64,000 nt of DNA from Diplodia intermedia (Eukaryota; Ascomycota; Dothideomycetes; Botryosphaeriales; Botryosphaeriaceae): the NCBI GenBank assembly GCA_021495925.1, contig JAKEKT010000100.1:62001-126000 (forward strand), read 5' to 3'. The notes under the pieces are model-generated. The model saw only the letters and a list, made by a program, of their open reading frames with translations. It was not told the origin of the DNA and searched no databases. Below are positions 35,601 through 48,351 of the stretch, in pieces. The translations under genes were made by a program, and so were the position numbers. How positions within the stretch are numbered: the first letter of the stretch is position 1; each line of letters starts with the position of its first letter.

Positions 35601-37910
35601 CGCCGCCATCGTCGCCATCGGATCCTCCCTACTTGGGTATGTATTGCCGGCCTCTGAGGTCGTTCGAGCTGCGAACTTGGCCGCCGTCCAAACGAAGTGA
35701 TACGAGATCTCATCACGAATGCGCCGCTAGTTGTTTACTGCGCCTCAAGGCTTTGCACGAAGATAGTCGTCACCCGTATTCAAAGCGAGACTGATCCGAA
35801 TGGGAAGATGAAGTGAGAACGGGGGAAAAGTGCGTTACCAATCCTCGGCTCAAGCCAAATTCTGGTCGGAGTCAGGGACATAGCGGGCGAAAAGGCAATT
35901 TGACCCCTTCGAAGCTCTTTCCAGCGGAAAATGGCACCTTATCCACATGAGCGATCAAATGCTATACCTCAGCGAAGTGCAAAGAATCGAGCTCACCTAC
36001 ATCTGTCCCACAGACATGTTGCACTACACACATGGGTAGTGAGATCCTATGTCCGCACGCGTCCGCATGGGATTCAACCTTGCCTCCACGTCCGGATCTG
36101 ACTCCAATGACCACGTAGGAAGAACATAGCGTCATTCGCGGGCACAGAGAGGCTTTTTCCCGTTTTCGTTTTGCATCCGACAGTGAGGTCTAGGTGTTCT
36201 CTGAACAACGTTGGGTCCACATCTTGCGTCGTGGTCGAAGCCTTTGCAGGCGGAGCATGAGAGGACTTGGATACCCATGTGGATCCCATCCGCTTATCTT
36301 GATCGAGGCTAGGGAAACTAATGGAGAAGTCGTGTGGATATGCCGCCGAGAACTTTGGGTGCACAACACATGGGAACCGGTCAGCAACGTCCAGCATCAT
36401 GTATTGCAATACTCACACCCCAATCAAAGACGTGCCGCGTTTCAATAAGCCTGTCGTGGCAACATGACTGCTGCCCCTACCGCGTCATCTGTACAACAAG
36501 ACAGGGTGTTTTGGCACAGTGAACGACTATTCCAAAGCCTGTACTGTCCCAACGTGATTCTGGGAGCGGCTCATTTGTAGAAGATAGCACATGTACAGAG
36601 AATTGAAAGCGGTTGAAAAAGACAGATGAATCTTGGAAGAACGCACAAACGGCGGCTCAAAAGTATGCACAGAGCCCAGGGGGGTGACCCCGCCATCTGC
36701 CTTGCGGCCGTGTTCTCGCTGAACGCTGGCAAACAGAAAGGATGAAGGGAAGAGTGGAAGGAGGAAATGTAAACCTGGCCCTATGAAGAAAAACAACAAG
36801 ATGAAGAAGCCCGAGAGGCGACGAACCGAGGACCCGCCCAACCCGCGCCAATGCAAACCAAATTCCCTAGATTTTTGGTCTCACAAAAGGATGACATAAA
36901 CGACAGCAGAAACAATGCGTTCCAGGAAAAAAGGACGGCGCCAGGAAAATGCAGAGACTGAAGCCAACGGTGGGACCGGCGTGGCACGCAGGAAAGGACG
37001 AAGAGAAAACCAGGGTGATCTGCAAGCAAAAGCCAGATCGGCGCGCCGCCAAAGATAGAAGCGCGTGTAAGCATGAACACAGGCTGTGAGAAAGAAGACG
37101 CAAAGGACGGAGCGAGGGATAAGCCGCGCAAGCTTTCGCCGGCCTTCGTTGGGCGCGCCCGGGAATCGCAGGATCTCCGCCTGGGGACCCGGTGAGCCGC
37201 CAAGACTCGCGATGGCTTGCAGTGCAGTAGGGCCAACAACACCAGCGGAACTTGATCCAAAAGTCGGCCATGATGCTGATTGCGCGTCACCCAGGATCGG
37301 CGGCGCAATGCGGTGCAAGGAACCGCGGCAGCTAGAGACAAAAAATGAGCAGCCGCGTGGCGGCGGGGTAAGAAGGCGGAAGCAGCGCTGGGGAATCTGA
37401 ATGCAGCAAATGAGCGACTCCAGAAGGGAAACAGTGTCTATGATCGCCGAGACAACAGGAACAAGCCGGAGTCCGGGTATAACGGGCGCAGGAAGGAAGT
37501 GAGAAGGCAAACGAGCCTCGGCAGAGGGAACAGAGCAGAACAGAACTGAACAGGCAGAGGTTTAGCAGTCGAGTCGCCCGCCGGCCGCAGGGAGGCGCGG
37601 AGACAGCCGGTGAGGTCGCGATAGGAAATTTTTGGTGGGTTTGGGCACGCTGAAACAGGCCTTGCAGAGCGCAGTGTGATTGAGGAGCAGAGACAGGCCC
37701 TGGCGGCCCGGCCAATCTCGCTTCGGCTCCCAGCAGACGTCGCCGTCATCCGCAATCTCCCCCAGCCCAAAGTCCGACGGAGGGTTTGACTGAAGAGGTG
37801 ACCTGCGCAGAAATGGTCAACGTCAGCGATCGCACAAGCCCGTGCCCGCCCGGCCGCGGCGTTCTCCTGCGCACCCGTCCCTTCAGCCCCACCGCCCAAA
37901 CCGGCAACTC
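32657..37910. other. Gene-poor 5.2-kb block
   Basis: No gene can be called with confidence between the DUF6536 gene and the Q/P-rich gene at 37.9 kb. Minus-strand fragments at 33556-34803 contain short hydrophobic stretches (GTMYLFCTTISNASMVTLII, VFVILALGAALVLTIVE) broken by stops and frame changes. A frame at 36074-36352 is preceded by an intron-like signal. The rest shows only short shadow frames. 3' UTR of the 37911-39480 gene probably occupies the right end. No inverted repeats, integrase or transposase motifs were recognised. Confidence 0.45.
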
Positions 37911-39480
37911 TCATGGCCGGCCAGCCCCCGCTTCCCGCTTCGGCGTGCTGGGACGCGAGCCCTGGGACGCTTGTACTGACGGACGCGTTTCACGCTGGAC
38001 TAGCGAGGACCTCTCCGAGCCCTCGCCGTCGCTGCCATGGTTCCCACGCTCCTCCACGCCGTGCGAAGGCTGCGGCGCCTGTAGCGGTTGAGGCTGCGGC
38101 TGCTGCTGCTGATGGAACTGCTCTCGCCGGTGAGAATCGTGGCTTGCATGTCGCTCGGAATAGGAGCTCGATTCGGCACCCGTGTGCGTGCCTGCTCGGC
38201 TTCGCCCCGTGTACTGCGTCTGCTCAGTGCCATACCCACGCGAGGACTGGTCGCTGCGGGTCCGTGCGTGCCCTCGCCGGCCTGGTGTCGACGTTGACGA
38301 GCCCGAGACATGCGAAAACGAGGGCGATGTATATTGCGGCGCAGACGTCGGCGCCGGTGCTGCCTGGTGCGCGCCCTGCGCCTTACGCTTCTTGGGCGAG
38401 CTCGCGTAGTCTACACCGCATTCGTAAGCTGTCAGACCGTGTGGACGCTCCCTATTTGTGGTGTTTACCTGACGGCGTCGCGGAGGGATTCGTACCAGAG
38501 CTGGACTGGGTGGTGGGGGGGACCCAGTGGTGGAAGTAGATCGAGGGGGATGACGTCTGCGGTTGTTCCTGCTGAGATTGCTGGATTGTGCTGAGCGTTT
38601 GCGCTTGAGGCGGCTGCTGGATCTGCATCTCGTTCGTCGTGAGCCGGGGCAGCTGCGAGTGCGCCGGCGGCTTGGGATGCTGGGGGTAGTTCGACACCGT
38701 CCGTCCCCGCGGCGACATGCTGCCCACCGGCGCATATGTGGGCGCTGCGAAGGGCCCGGCGGCGGGCTGGGATGGTGCTTGCCCCGATAGCACGGGCGGT
38801 GCTGCCACGACCTGCTGCGCGCCCGCGTAGACGCCTGACTGAGCGGGATTGATCACCCGCTGCTCTCCCCTCCGCATGTCCGGCGACACCTGCGCCTGAG
38901 CCTGGGCCTGGGCCTGTGCCTGGGCCAGCGCCTGCTGCTGCTGGGCCTGAAGCTGTGCAACATACTGCTGGAGCCAGTCAACCGTGGCACTGGCTGAGCT
39001 GCCACCGCCGATGCCCGCGAAGATCATGGGGACGAGGTGCGGCGGCACGCCGCCTTGCATTGACTCCCGCAACATGGACTGCTCAATCTTGCGCTGCTCC
39101 AGGCGCAGGGATTCCTGGCGGGTCTTCTCCTCCTCCTGCTTCCTCTTATCCTCCTCGGCCTTTGCGGACAGCCAGTTCCGCATGGACTCCTCGGCGCCCT
39201 GCCACTGCGAGGGCGGGGCGGGCATCTGGCCCAGCGACTGCGAGACGGACATGGGCGGCGGCGCGGTCCGACTGGGGTCCGGTAGGGTCATAGCAGCGGG
39301 CGGCGGGAGGCCGCGATGAGAGGTGCTCATCGTGCTCGGGGCACTGGCCGGCAGTGACTGCGAAATGGCCACCTGGGGGGAGAGTCGAGCGGACGGCGAG
39401 TAGGCCTTGGGCGGAGGGTAATCATGGGGATGCTTGAACTCAAAGTCCGATCTGGTCGGTTGGGACAGCGTGAGTAACAT
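37911..39480 (-). CDS. Q/P-rich coiled-coil protein, possible transcription regulator
   Basis: Conserved-looking fungal protein of unknown function. Exons on the minus strand are 38469-39480 and 37911-38410, giving 503 residues. It opens with MLLTLSQPTRSDFEFKHPHD. A charged helix predicted to coil covers about residues 100-145 (SMRNWLSAKAEEDKRKQEEE, RLEQRKIEQSMLRESMQGG), followed by VPPHLVPMIFAGIGGG. A QA repeat (AQAQAQAQAQ) and long Gln/Pro/Ser-rich regions follow. Exon 2 begins with a basic SPKKRKAQG motif that could be a nuclear localisation signal. It is rich in Ser, Gln and Arg to the end. The helix, NLS-like motif and Gln-rich regions fit a nuclear regulator, but this is inference. A long gene-free upstream region and a CT tract before the start support regulated transcription. 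Confidence 0.75.
38892..38946. repeat. GGCCTG-type hexanucleotide repeat
   Basis: Imperfect hexanucleotide repeats (GCCTGG/GCCTGA/GCCTGT and GCTGCT units) that encode alternating Gln-Ala and polyGln in the 37911-39480 gene. Confidence 0.75.
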
Positions 39481-39519
39481 GGGGGTTAGAGGCGGGCGGC
39501 AACGACCGACATTGGGGGG

Positions 39520-39574
39520 CAGAGAAGAGAAGGGAGGAAGAAGAAGGAGAAGAAGCAGGAAAAAGAAAGGAAAG
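39520..39574 (-). promoter_or_regulatory. CT-rich tract upstream of the Q/P-rich gene
   Basis: On the minus (coding) strand this is an almost pure CT tract 40-94 nt before the ATG. Pyrimidine tracts just upstream of the transcription start are common in filamentous-fungal promoters, so it probably marks the promoter or the start of the leader. Confidence 0.45.
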
Positions 39575-40712
39575 CTCAGTGGATGGAGTGGCAGCTTTTG
39601 AGGCCGTCGAGGCGCGCGGTGCTGGGCCTGGGGAGGGCTACCTTATTTAGAGGCATGGCTGGGCCGATGGACCAGGAACCTTACCGGCCGGGTGGGAGAT
39701 TCGCCTGCCGCATGCCGTAAGGCTAACGGGCTCTGGTCCTGGCTGGCTGCGCGGTCGATCCAGCGCTCGCGGCGATCACGTAGGCCTGGGCGGTGTCTGG
39801 TGTCGGCGGGCATGCTGGCGGCGCGGCGGCCGGTTCGGCTTCAACGGCAGGCGCAGAGCGTGTGGCGCGCAGCGGCAAATGCACAGAGCAGCGCTGCAGT
39901 GCGCGGGCACGATGCTAGCGCAGTCCATCCTCGTCGCATCGCGCCCGATTCGACTCGCTCAGGCGCGCCGCCCCAAGCCTATCAGCCCCCAGACTCGCAG
40001 ACGCGCACCCCGAAGCGTCATTTCGCCAGGAGCCCCAAGTCCCACCGCCCAATTTCAGCGCCAGCGGCTCTCCAGAAAATGAAGGACCGCGCGCGCTTCT
40101 CCAGCAATTACGCCCTGATGAGCCCGTCTATGCGAAACGCCCACCCCGGCCCCGACATTGCGCGCCCAGGAACGGCATCTGCCATCGCGCCCAGGGCTGA
40201 AAGAAGATGCGCCTAGCTCGCACTCCTCCCGCGATCGACACAGCAAGGCGGACGGCATGCAATCGATAAGTCGGCAATGATCTCCGCCGCGACGTTACAG
40301 TGACATGTCCCTCTGCTATGCTCTCTGCTCTGCTCTCTGCCCGTGACGCGCGCGCGCTCTGCTCGTCGTCGCGCCCCACGCGGCCAGCCCCTCACGCGCA
40401 GCCTGTTCTCGCAGCTCCAACAGCAGCACCCACAGCAGCACCAACAGCAGCAGCCGCCGCCTCATCTCCGTCACTGCTCCCTTTGGGCCTGGCCAGCTCA
40501 GCTGAAACGCTGTGGCGCTCCCGATCAGGCGACGAGATCTGCTCGCATCGGGATCTAGACGCTGCGCGTTCCACAGCAAGGCGCCAATCCCCATGTCGAC
40601 AACTCGCTTTCCCACGCCGCCCTCTTGCGCTGCGAGCTCGAGAGCCGCTGGACCCCGAACTAGAGCTATGTCATGCAGCGCTCAGCGGCCAATTGCTGAC
40701 GACTCTGCCGCC

Positions 40713-40736
40713 GAGTCAGCGGGCGAGTCAGCGGGC
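40713..40736. repeat. Tandem duplication of GAGTCAGCGGGC
   Basis: Two perfect head-to-tail copies of a 12-mer in non-coding DNA. It includes TGA(G/C)TCA-like AP-1 half sites, but nothing shows function. Confidence 0.8.
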
Positions 40737-43130
40737 GAGCATGATACAAACGCGGAACATCCGAGACCCAATGCGGCGACGGTCTGCGCGCTGGCTCCGA
40801 GGAGGGTTCCCCGGCCTGGCTGGCTGCCCGTTGACACGGCCAACCTTCTTTTCCAACGGCCGTTGCTGGCTGGGGACCGCCGGTGGACCCCTGCCGGCGC
40901 CGTCTCCCTCAGCGCGCGGGAGCGGGTTAAGCGTAATTGACGGTGCTGATAGCGCTTTTAGCAACCCGGATGCTGCATCCATGCCACTTCCAAACACACC
41001 CAGCACGTCGGCATCCGGACGGGCGCCCTCAAACACCGGGCTCGCGGTGAAGTCAAAAAGAGGAGTGCCGGTGCAGAAAACGGAAAAATAAAAGAGCAGT
41101 GCTATGCCCTCCTGGCCGGTTTGATGCTGAGACACGCCCGCGACTCTGCCTCGCGGGCCAGATTACGTGCGTTTTCTGCAAGCCACTTTCCCTTCGCGAC
41201 CAGCCTTCATCTAAGACACTCGGATCCTGTCATCTACATCTTGGCGAGATGAGAGCGCACAACGGCAATCACGGAAGATGCCCAGCGGCTGCAGTGCCCC
41301 TCGCCAACACAGCAGGCTAACTCCACCGCCATACTCCACCGGGTAGCCGAGCGCAGTAGCTTCGCGGCTTGTACGCGAGGCGGGTAATAATCGGCGGCTT
41401 CCAGATTAGCCAGCCGGTGTGTAGTTGGTGCCCTCTCCGGCGTGGAGGCGGCGCGCGGGAGCAACTGAGGCCGGGAAGGAGCCCCAAGGCATGCTCCGGC
41501 AGCACGAGCCGGGGGGTGGCGCGTCGTGCCGATGAGGCCGGCATGCCGATTGCTGGAACGAGGACGTCGTGGCCAGAAGCGGGCAAGCCGGGGGTGGAGG
41601 GCGCCGCAGCTGGTGGCGAGGAGCGGCAAGACGTGGCGTGCCGGCAGGCGCAGGCGAGATCTTCAACGTCGCCTATCGACAATCGCCAACTCGAGCCTGG
41701 CGACATCGACCGGGCGCGCCATCGCGGCCATCAGCCCTAGGCGGGCACGGCAACTCGTGGCGACGCCGTTGGCCCGCTTATTCCTGGCGCAGGACGTCGA
41801 CTTTCCCTTTCGCGCCAGCCGCCGGCGCCGAGGTGGGCGCAGCCGCGCATCGGCAGGGCACACAGCAGATCCCAGCGGCCAGGATGTGAGGCGGGGACCC
41901 TGGCGGGCAGGCAGGCGGAGGCGCGTGCCACATCTGCGGCGTGGTGTCGGCGGCGGCGGCGATGGCTGGGGCTCCGAGCAGATCTCAGCGCGCAGTGGTT
42001 CCCGGTTTCCAGTTCCGCGCGTGCGCCTCTTTTTCCAGCGATTCGAGAGCAGCTCGAGATGCAGCGATGAGCAAAAAGTGGTGTGATGATCTACGAGCGG
42101 CCCCTCAATCTGGCAAGATTGCGTCTTTCCCCCCGGGACGCGGACCCTGCTCCATCGCCTTCCCTGTCACCAGTCAGACACCACGTCTCCATCATCAATC
42201 CTCACGCAAGCTCCACCTGCATAGCCGCCCGCGACTGCCACTCCCGCCGCCGCGTCGCCTCCTCTTTCTCCGACCGGCGAGTGCCACCCGCAGCCTTGTC
42301 CGCCTTGTCGCGCCGGCCTTGCTGCCCTGCCCTGATCCGCAACGGTGCACGTCGCGACCAGCCCTCCGAGTCGCGTGCAGCCAATGCACGAATCGCAACG
42401 GCGTAAGAGAGGGATAAAATAAATGCCCACCACTCGGCCTATCACGCGCCTTGGTGGCACTCGCACGCCGCCCTTCTGCCTTGGCTTCTGTAACCCAGCT
42501 AAGCCGCATTGCCTCGCCCGCCGTGCCCACGACGCACCGGATGCGTGTAGTAGGGCGACTGCCGGGACCTGCGGCACTTCCGCCCACATTCACTTACCGC
42601 TTTTTGCAGCCCTGATACCTCACCGCCCGGATCACCGTGGCTGCGCTGCGCAGCCCCCTCGCCCTCGTCGCCGATGCAAAGAAAAAATATGGGAAAAGCG
42701 GAGAAGAACGCCAGGCGGCTGGCACCGCGCTCAGACCGCTACATACGGAGACATTTCCTCCAGATCTCGTGTTCCTGGGCGCTGTCTCCCAGACTCTGCT
42801 TGCTTGGGAATTAAAATGGAGACACCTCGGCTGCCGATCATCACTCCAGCAGTCGGCCCTCACTCTTCATGATGGAACAACCCGCTTCTTGGAAAAGAAC
42901 ACTCGACTGCTTTTCATTGGTGCTCTCGTGCAGATTGACCCGGTTGATCGGCTTGCATCGTTCGAGATTCACGTAGATGGTGGGGGGCAAAAAGGCGGAC
43001 CGCATCCTGAACAGTCGAGCAGCATCTGGCCGAGGTGTGATGCTGCTCTCACGAGAGACCGCAGCACAACTCTGCACAAATCCACACAACGTGCACGCAC
43101 AAACACGTCTAACGCACGTATGCGCAAACA

Positions 43131-43166
43131 AGAAACACGCACGCACATGCACCCGCACCCGCACAG
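43131..43166. repeat. CA/CG alternating tract
   Basis: A run of ACGC, ACAT and ACCC units with mostly alternating purine-pyrimidine character, in non-coding DNA. Such tracts can adopt Z-DNA; that is only a possibility. Confidence 0.5.
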
Positions 43167-45562
43167 CCAAACGTTGCCTCCTCGTTCGCGCTAATCTTGG
43201 CCATATCGTGGGCGCAATTCTCCGTTTAGGAGGCCCAGGCCGCAGGAGAAGAGGGGGAAGGGGCGGTGGCCTCGGAGGCGCGCTCGGGATTCCCGGCAGT
43301 AAGGTACAGGTTGCGGAACCTACTTCTCCTCTCATTCACTCTCATACACAGATGCTTACGGCAACATCTCCGTGCGCATTCACAGGAGCTGACCAACGAG
43401 ACAAGTCAGGATTTTTCTGACCCTCTAACAAGAAGGTACAGTCGAGCCGTGTTATCAAGGCGCCGGGGGTTATCATCCCGCGCTCTTACATGGTACGCGT
43501 GCATGGACGGGTGGGCTATCGGGAAATTTTATTTCCTACGGCCCCGTCTGCACTGCACGTTCGCGTCTTGGGCGGACGGAACACGGCGAGGACGCGCGCG
43601 CGCGCGGCCCTTGATCTTGGGACAGCCCGCCCCCCTCTCCTCTCTCCTTCTCATGAGCAGTACCGTGCCCCCTTTGTCTCAGACCCTCGCCGCTCCCACT
43701 CCACACTGTTGCAGTATTGCGTGAGATCGGAAAGGGTCGCGTTGATGTCCCTTCGCTCCCGAGGTTTCTCCGTAAAACAAGTACCTCACCTCACGGCACA
43801 TAGGATAGGTAGTCCCCGCGGCACAAAAGTATACAGGTGAGAGGGGAGGAGTAAGCCGGAACATGAATAATACACCTGGTCGCAGTGATTTACATGGCAC
43901 AGCCATCTCTCCTTTCCCCTCTCTCCAACTCCAAGGAAAAATCAAGATCTCAGCCACCGGCACTATCCGGAGCCAGTGACTGGCTCAGAGGATCGTGCTC
44001 GCGAACTTAGCAACGACGGATGTTGTCGAAGACGATCACTTCCCTGATTCGCGCTACGACCGTTTCCACCGTGAAACCGCGCGAAAAAAAAAAAAGGAAA
44101 AGGAAGGAAGGTGTGCCCAAAAAGCATGGTGCCCGAGCCAGCAGCCCGCTCTTCGGATAACGCCGTGGCACTACGAACGTCTTCGTATCCCCTTCTCACC
44201 CCAATCAGCTGTGCCGCCCATCCGCGAGGCAATTGAAAGAAAAAAAGGAGCGCGCCTTCATGGGCTGCTCATGGGAGGACGCCAAGCAAGGAGGACGACG
44301 GCCCAGCGAAGAGGTGCACCATTCATAGTGCAAAGAAGAGCCTGAAGATCCTGATTCGCTGATGATTTAGGTCACACGGGGAGGAAACGGCATTCGGGGC
44401 TTGTTTGGCTCAGCCAATCATTAGCGATTACTACTAAAATAATAACGGTCTCTTTTGTCCTCTTCACCCCTCCCGCCTTATGGAAAATCCTCTCCTGTAT
44501 CTTTTCTATCCTGCCAAGAACAAAAAGGACCTCGGTATGTATGTATCTGTTGCCGGCCCGTCGGGGAACTCCTACTCCTCCCGCTCCAAGCTGAACCTGG
44601 CCAACATGATGGATATCAACTTCATTCAAAACAAAGCAAAACAAAATGAAAACGAACAATGATTGGATGGAGTAAAAAGCAAAGACTGACAAAACGCCTG
44701 CTCAGTCGTCGGCCCCAGCTCCGGGACACGCGATCAACTGGCTGCATATTAGCCGCCCATGAAGTAAAAGATGTGAGCAACGAAAACGGTAAGTGATCGA
44801 CAAAGTGGAAAACCAGCAGGTTGCAATAGCGGAAACGCCCGTCGTTCGTGACGTCGGGATGGCTTTTGTGCAAAGGAAGGCGAACAGATCATCTGCGTGT
44901 CGTGTGGCCCCAAGCCGACTTCGAAAATACAGTAGCGGAAAAGAGCTCCGACGCGATAAGTGCATGGCTCACAAGAAATAAGACAGCGCAACAAGGACAA
45001 CATCATGATTGGCTGCACACGAGCCTGCCGGTCGCCGCCACTGCAACGGGTCTTTTCGCGCGCAAAAGCAATGGGAATCGAAAAGGAAAAATGAGAGCGA
45101 TTGCAAACCAGAGTAACATGGCGAAAGACTTCCAATCGGGGTATTCGGTTGTGAAGGTGATTGGAAGGTGATTGGAAAGCCTCCGTGGAAAAACACAAGC
45201 GAACAAAAGCAACGACAGAACGCCTGACCCGGAGGCGAGATGCCACGTTCAGCCACGCGGCAGCCCTGCGTGCCATCGCCCTGTCTTTGGATTCTCGTCC
45301 GAGCGATGCAGGAATATGAAAGGTATTCTCCGGATGGTGATACCAGAAAAGGTAGGTAGGTGGGAGCGCAGAGGTGGCTCGCTAATGGCGCCGCCCCTAG
45401 TCAGCACTTCGAGTCTAGCCTCGGCAGCCCTCTACGCAATCGATGCAACCTTTGCCGCAAGCTTCTGCAGCGGGCTCGAGTGCGAATGCGAAATGCTTAA
45501 CCCTGCCGCGTAGACAACCCGGTCCATCTCTTTCGGGCTCAGGCGACATGTGGAGCGCAGCA

Positions 45563-48351
45563 TTACCCGACAGGATTTGCCTTGGCTCGCTTCTTCCTCT
45601 GCTTCCATTCTGCCCTTGCCACGCGCATGAGCAGATCCTCATCCTTGACCGGAACCCATGAGGTTAGCGTTTTCATCGCAACCTCGAAGTCCGAGTCTAA
45701 CAGGATTTCGCGCGTGGCGTCAATAAGAGCTGCCGAGGTGGCGTGCAGCACGTCGAGATCGGCGTGGAACGAGTTGTTTGGGTCGCAGGATGTAGAAGCA
45801 TCTCCGAGCAACATGAACACGTCCCAGACACGGAGCTGCGCCGGGAATGGGATCGAGTAGTTGAAGAGCGTGAGGTACCAACGCGTTCCGTAAGCGGTAC
45901 AATGCACGCCAAGTTCCTCCTATACTATCGGTCAGCGCTAGCGAATCAAAACATGAGGCTGTGGTATAGCAAGCGCTTGGAAGGTATGGCTTCGGGACAG
46001 AGCCACAAGCAGTCCAGGCCGGACCTTCCGTTCAGCTCGGTGCTAGGAACTGTGGCTGCCGCATCAAGGTGGAGCCGAGCAGTCACACAGGTGCGGGGTG
46101 ACCAATTGTTGCCATGACTTACCAATTTCCGAGCTATCTCGCCTCCACCGAGCCAATACTTCTCGAAGTCGCCCAACGCTTCCATGAGACCTTCGAATCC
46201 ATGTTGATACAGGCGTTCCAGGCCCCTCAGTTTCCACAGCCTGACCAGCATGATAAACGCTCTCTCCTCGTCATAGTAGCAAAGGAGGGTGGCTGCGAGT
46301 GCAGCCATTCCTTGAACATAGCCAGTGTCCGGGAGATAAAGCGAGAAGGCGTGCAACACGCGGAACAGCAGGCGCTGGCCTCCGCGGTAGCGCCTTCTGA
46401 ACATGATGTGGTGGCTGATGGTCCGGGGAACGTCCATATCGATCTGCATGTCCTCTGCGGAGTCCTCCTCCTGAAGGTCGTAGAATGCTTCAACAAGTTC
46501 TTCGTCCGATGCACTGTTCGGATCCTTCTTCGCGCTTGCCGAGAGAAACGCCCACCATGCAGTGGACCGCCATCTGTCCGGAATTCCTTTCCACGTGCGC
46601 TCGATGAGTTTGGGGTTTTTGGTATCGAATTCGAACAGCATTCCGCCTGGAGACTTGCCCACAAGCTTCCCCATCTTTCGCCATTTATCTTCTCTTTGCC
46701 ATTCCTTCCGCTTCATCAATTCCACAGTTCTACCACCTTCCTTCTCTTCGGCTATAGCAGCAAGACCGGGGGGGAGCGTGAGCATGTCGCTGGCTTCATC
46801 GACTAGTCTCCTGGTGCGATTGTGCGGTAGTCTGTTGGCTGCATTCCGGAATATGTTCGAGCGAATAGACGCCGTGCTGCGAGTTGAGTAAATGGATTCT
46901 GGAGGACGAAGAGATCTACTAGAAGATAGTCGCTTGGGCTGAGCGCTGAAATTCGTTCGCGAAGATCTGGCAATCGATCCCTGGCGACGGAGGGTGCGCT
47001 TTCGTCTTGGCGCCTCGGAAGCAAGCTGCAGTTGCGTGGACACTCGCTGAAGCTTTGGCGTGTCGAAGGTAACCGTAGACTCACGCTGCTCAGCAGGACT
47101 AGGCTTTTTAGCAACGATGAATCCGAATCGATCGACTTCGCAACCGTCGATATCCTCCCAATCTTCTATCCCCCCTGCGAGTTCCTTCGGTTCCTTGGAT
47201 ATCATACTAGCCGATTTGCTCACGATGCTCGCGCTGCGCAGGGTATCCCCGTTTTGTCTGGTTTTCATGATTCGCAAGCTGTCTCCTTCCTCGGGCATGT
47301 TGGGCGGAATTTCCTCTTCAACCGACGCATCCTCCCGGATGCTCGGTTCCACGACCCAGTCCGCAGCTCTTTCATCGCCATACTCGTACATAGAACGGAC
47401 CTTCTTCGACAGCATTGTCTCATCCGCAGACAAAACGCGAGAGCCTGGGATGCTTCGGCGTGGAGCAAGAGATCTGGCCCTCCTGGAAGGTGCTGATGAA
47501 ACTGCGGTCGCTGCCCGCCCATCAGCAGTCGCTGCGCTCATGCTCACGGTACGGGGAGCGTCTGAATGCGGGTGTGGGCGAGGAATAGCAAGCTCCGGCG
47601 TCGTCTCCCGCATTGATCTCGTCTCCGAAGCTGCCTTTGTCGCCTCCGGCGCCGGTTGTTCTTGAGGCATCGATGCCGGGCGGGGCGCCTCGTTGTCTGC
47701 CGATTTTCTGTCCGGCGCACTACCCGGCGCACCGCCTTGTCCATGTCCTGAGCCATGCGCAGCGTCATTCTTGTCCGTGGGCTCACGCGTCATCTCGTTC
47801 ATCCTCTTTCCGTTCAGGAGCAGGGTTCCTCTCTTGGAAAAGGCAATCTTATTGTCGGCGAGGTCGTCGAAATCGCCCTTCGGAATGTCGGTCCCAACTA
47901 GCTTGCTGCGGTTGATAGTGTCGAGTTGACTCACATTGTTGGCTGTCGAGGGGCGCAGAGGCTCGTCGTGGACAACGATGGTAGGCAAGCTTGGGACGCG
48001 GGGCACACTCTGGTCGCCGTCATGCGAGGGCCGGGCGATGGAGGGGGCGAAGCCGGAGTCGCGCTTCAGCTCGTCGGGGAAGGGCTGGCTGGCGCGGGAC
48101 TTGAACGGCGAGGGTCGCGGGCCGGGAGAGGTGCGCGGTCGGCGCGCGGAGGGGTGAAACCATGAGGAGCGAGACGAGGACGGACGCTGTGGAGAGGTTG
48201 GCGAGACGGGCGAGGTTGGCGAGGCCGGGCGGGGCCTAGAGGGCTGAGGTCGGGCCGGAGGCGTCACAGAGGGCCGGCGCGGCAGGTGGAAGAACGGCGG
48301 AGCCCTGGCGGTGGTGTTTGCGGGCGGCGGCTGCCCCGCTCCATTGTTCAT
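45563..48351 (-). CDS. TBC-domain Rab GTPase-activating protein
   Basis: Stimulates GTP hydrolysis by Rab GTPases in membrane traffic. Exons on the minus strand are 46123-48351 and 45563-45919, giving 861 residues. The first 530 residues are Pro/Ser/Arg-rich and probably disordered. A family region precedes the TBC domain (LPPGLAAIAEEKEGG, WRKMGKLVGKSPGGMLFEFD). The TBC domain runs from about residue 580 (KGIPDRWRSTAWWAFLSAS). The arginine finger is R643 in IDMDVPRTISHH and the glutamine finger is Q680 in TGYVQGMAALAATLL. After the 203-nt intron come EELGVHCTAYGTRWYLTLF and LRVWDVFMLLGD, the usual end of the TBC fold. Both catalytic fingers are intact, so it should be an active GAP. The Rab target cannot be assigned. 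Confidence 0.93.

Larger units (their letters stand above)
39481..45562. other. 6.1-kb gene-free GC-rich stretch
   Basis: The stretch upstream of the 37911-39480 gene and downstream of the TBC gene. Open frames up to 263 residues (e.g. 40300-41091 plus) are Ala/Pro/Arg/Ser-rich, lack domains and overlap frames on the other strand. It contains a duplicated 12-mer at 40713-40736 and an alternating CA/CG tract at 43131-43166. It could hold a long promoter, a long 5' leader or non-coding transcripts; I cannot tell which. Confidence 0.5.

Noticed and set aside
36781..37510. Overlapping minus-strand frames of 134-209 residues with hydrophobic content
   Set aside because: Two overlapping phases look equally plausible, neither has a domain or splice context, and they lie in the likely 3' UTR of the 37911-39480 gene.
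40300..41091. 263-residue plus-strand open frame
   Set aside because: Ala/Pro/Arg/Ser-rich, no domain, overlaps long frames on the other strand in very GC-rich DNA; typical GC-driven chance frame.
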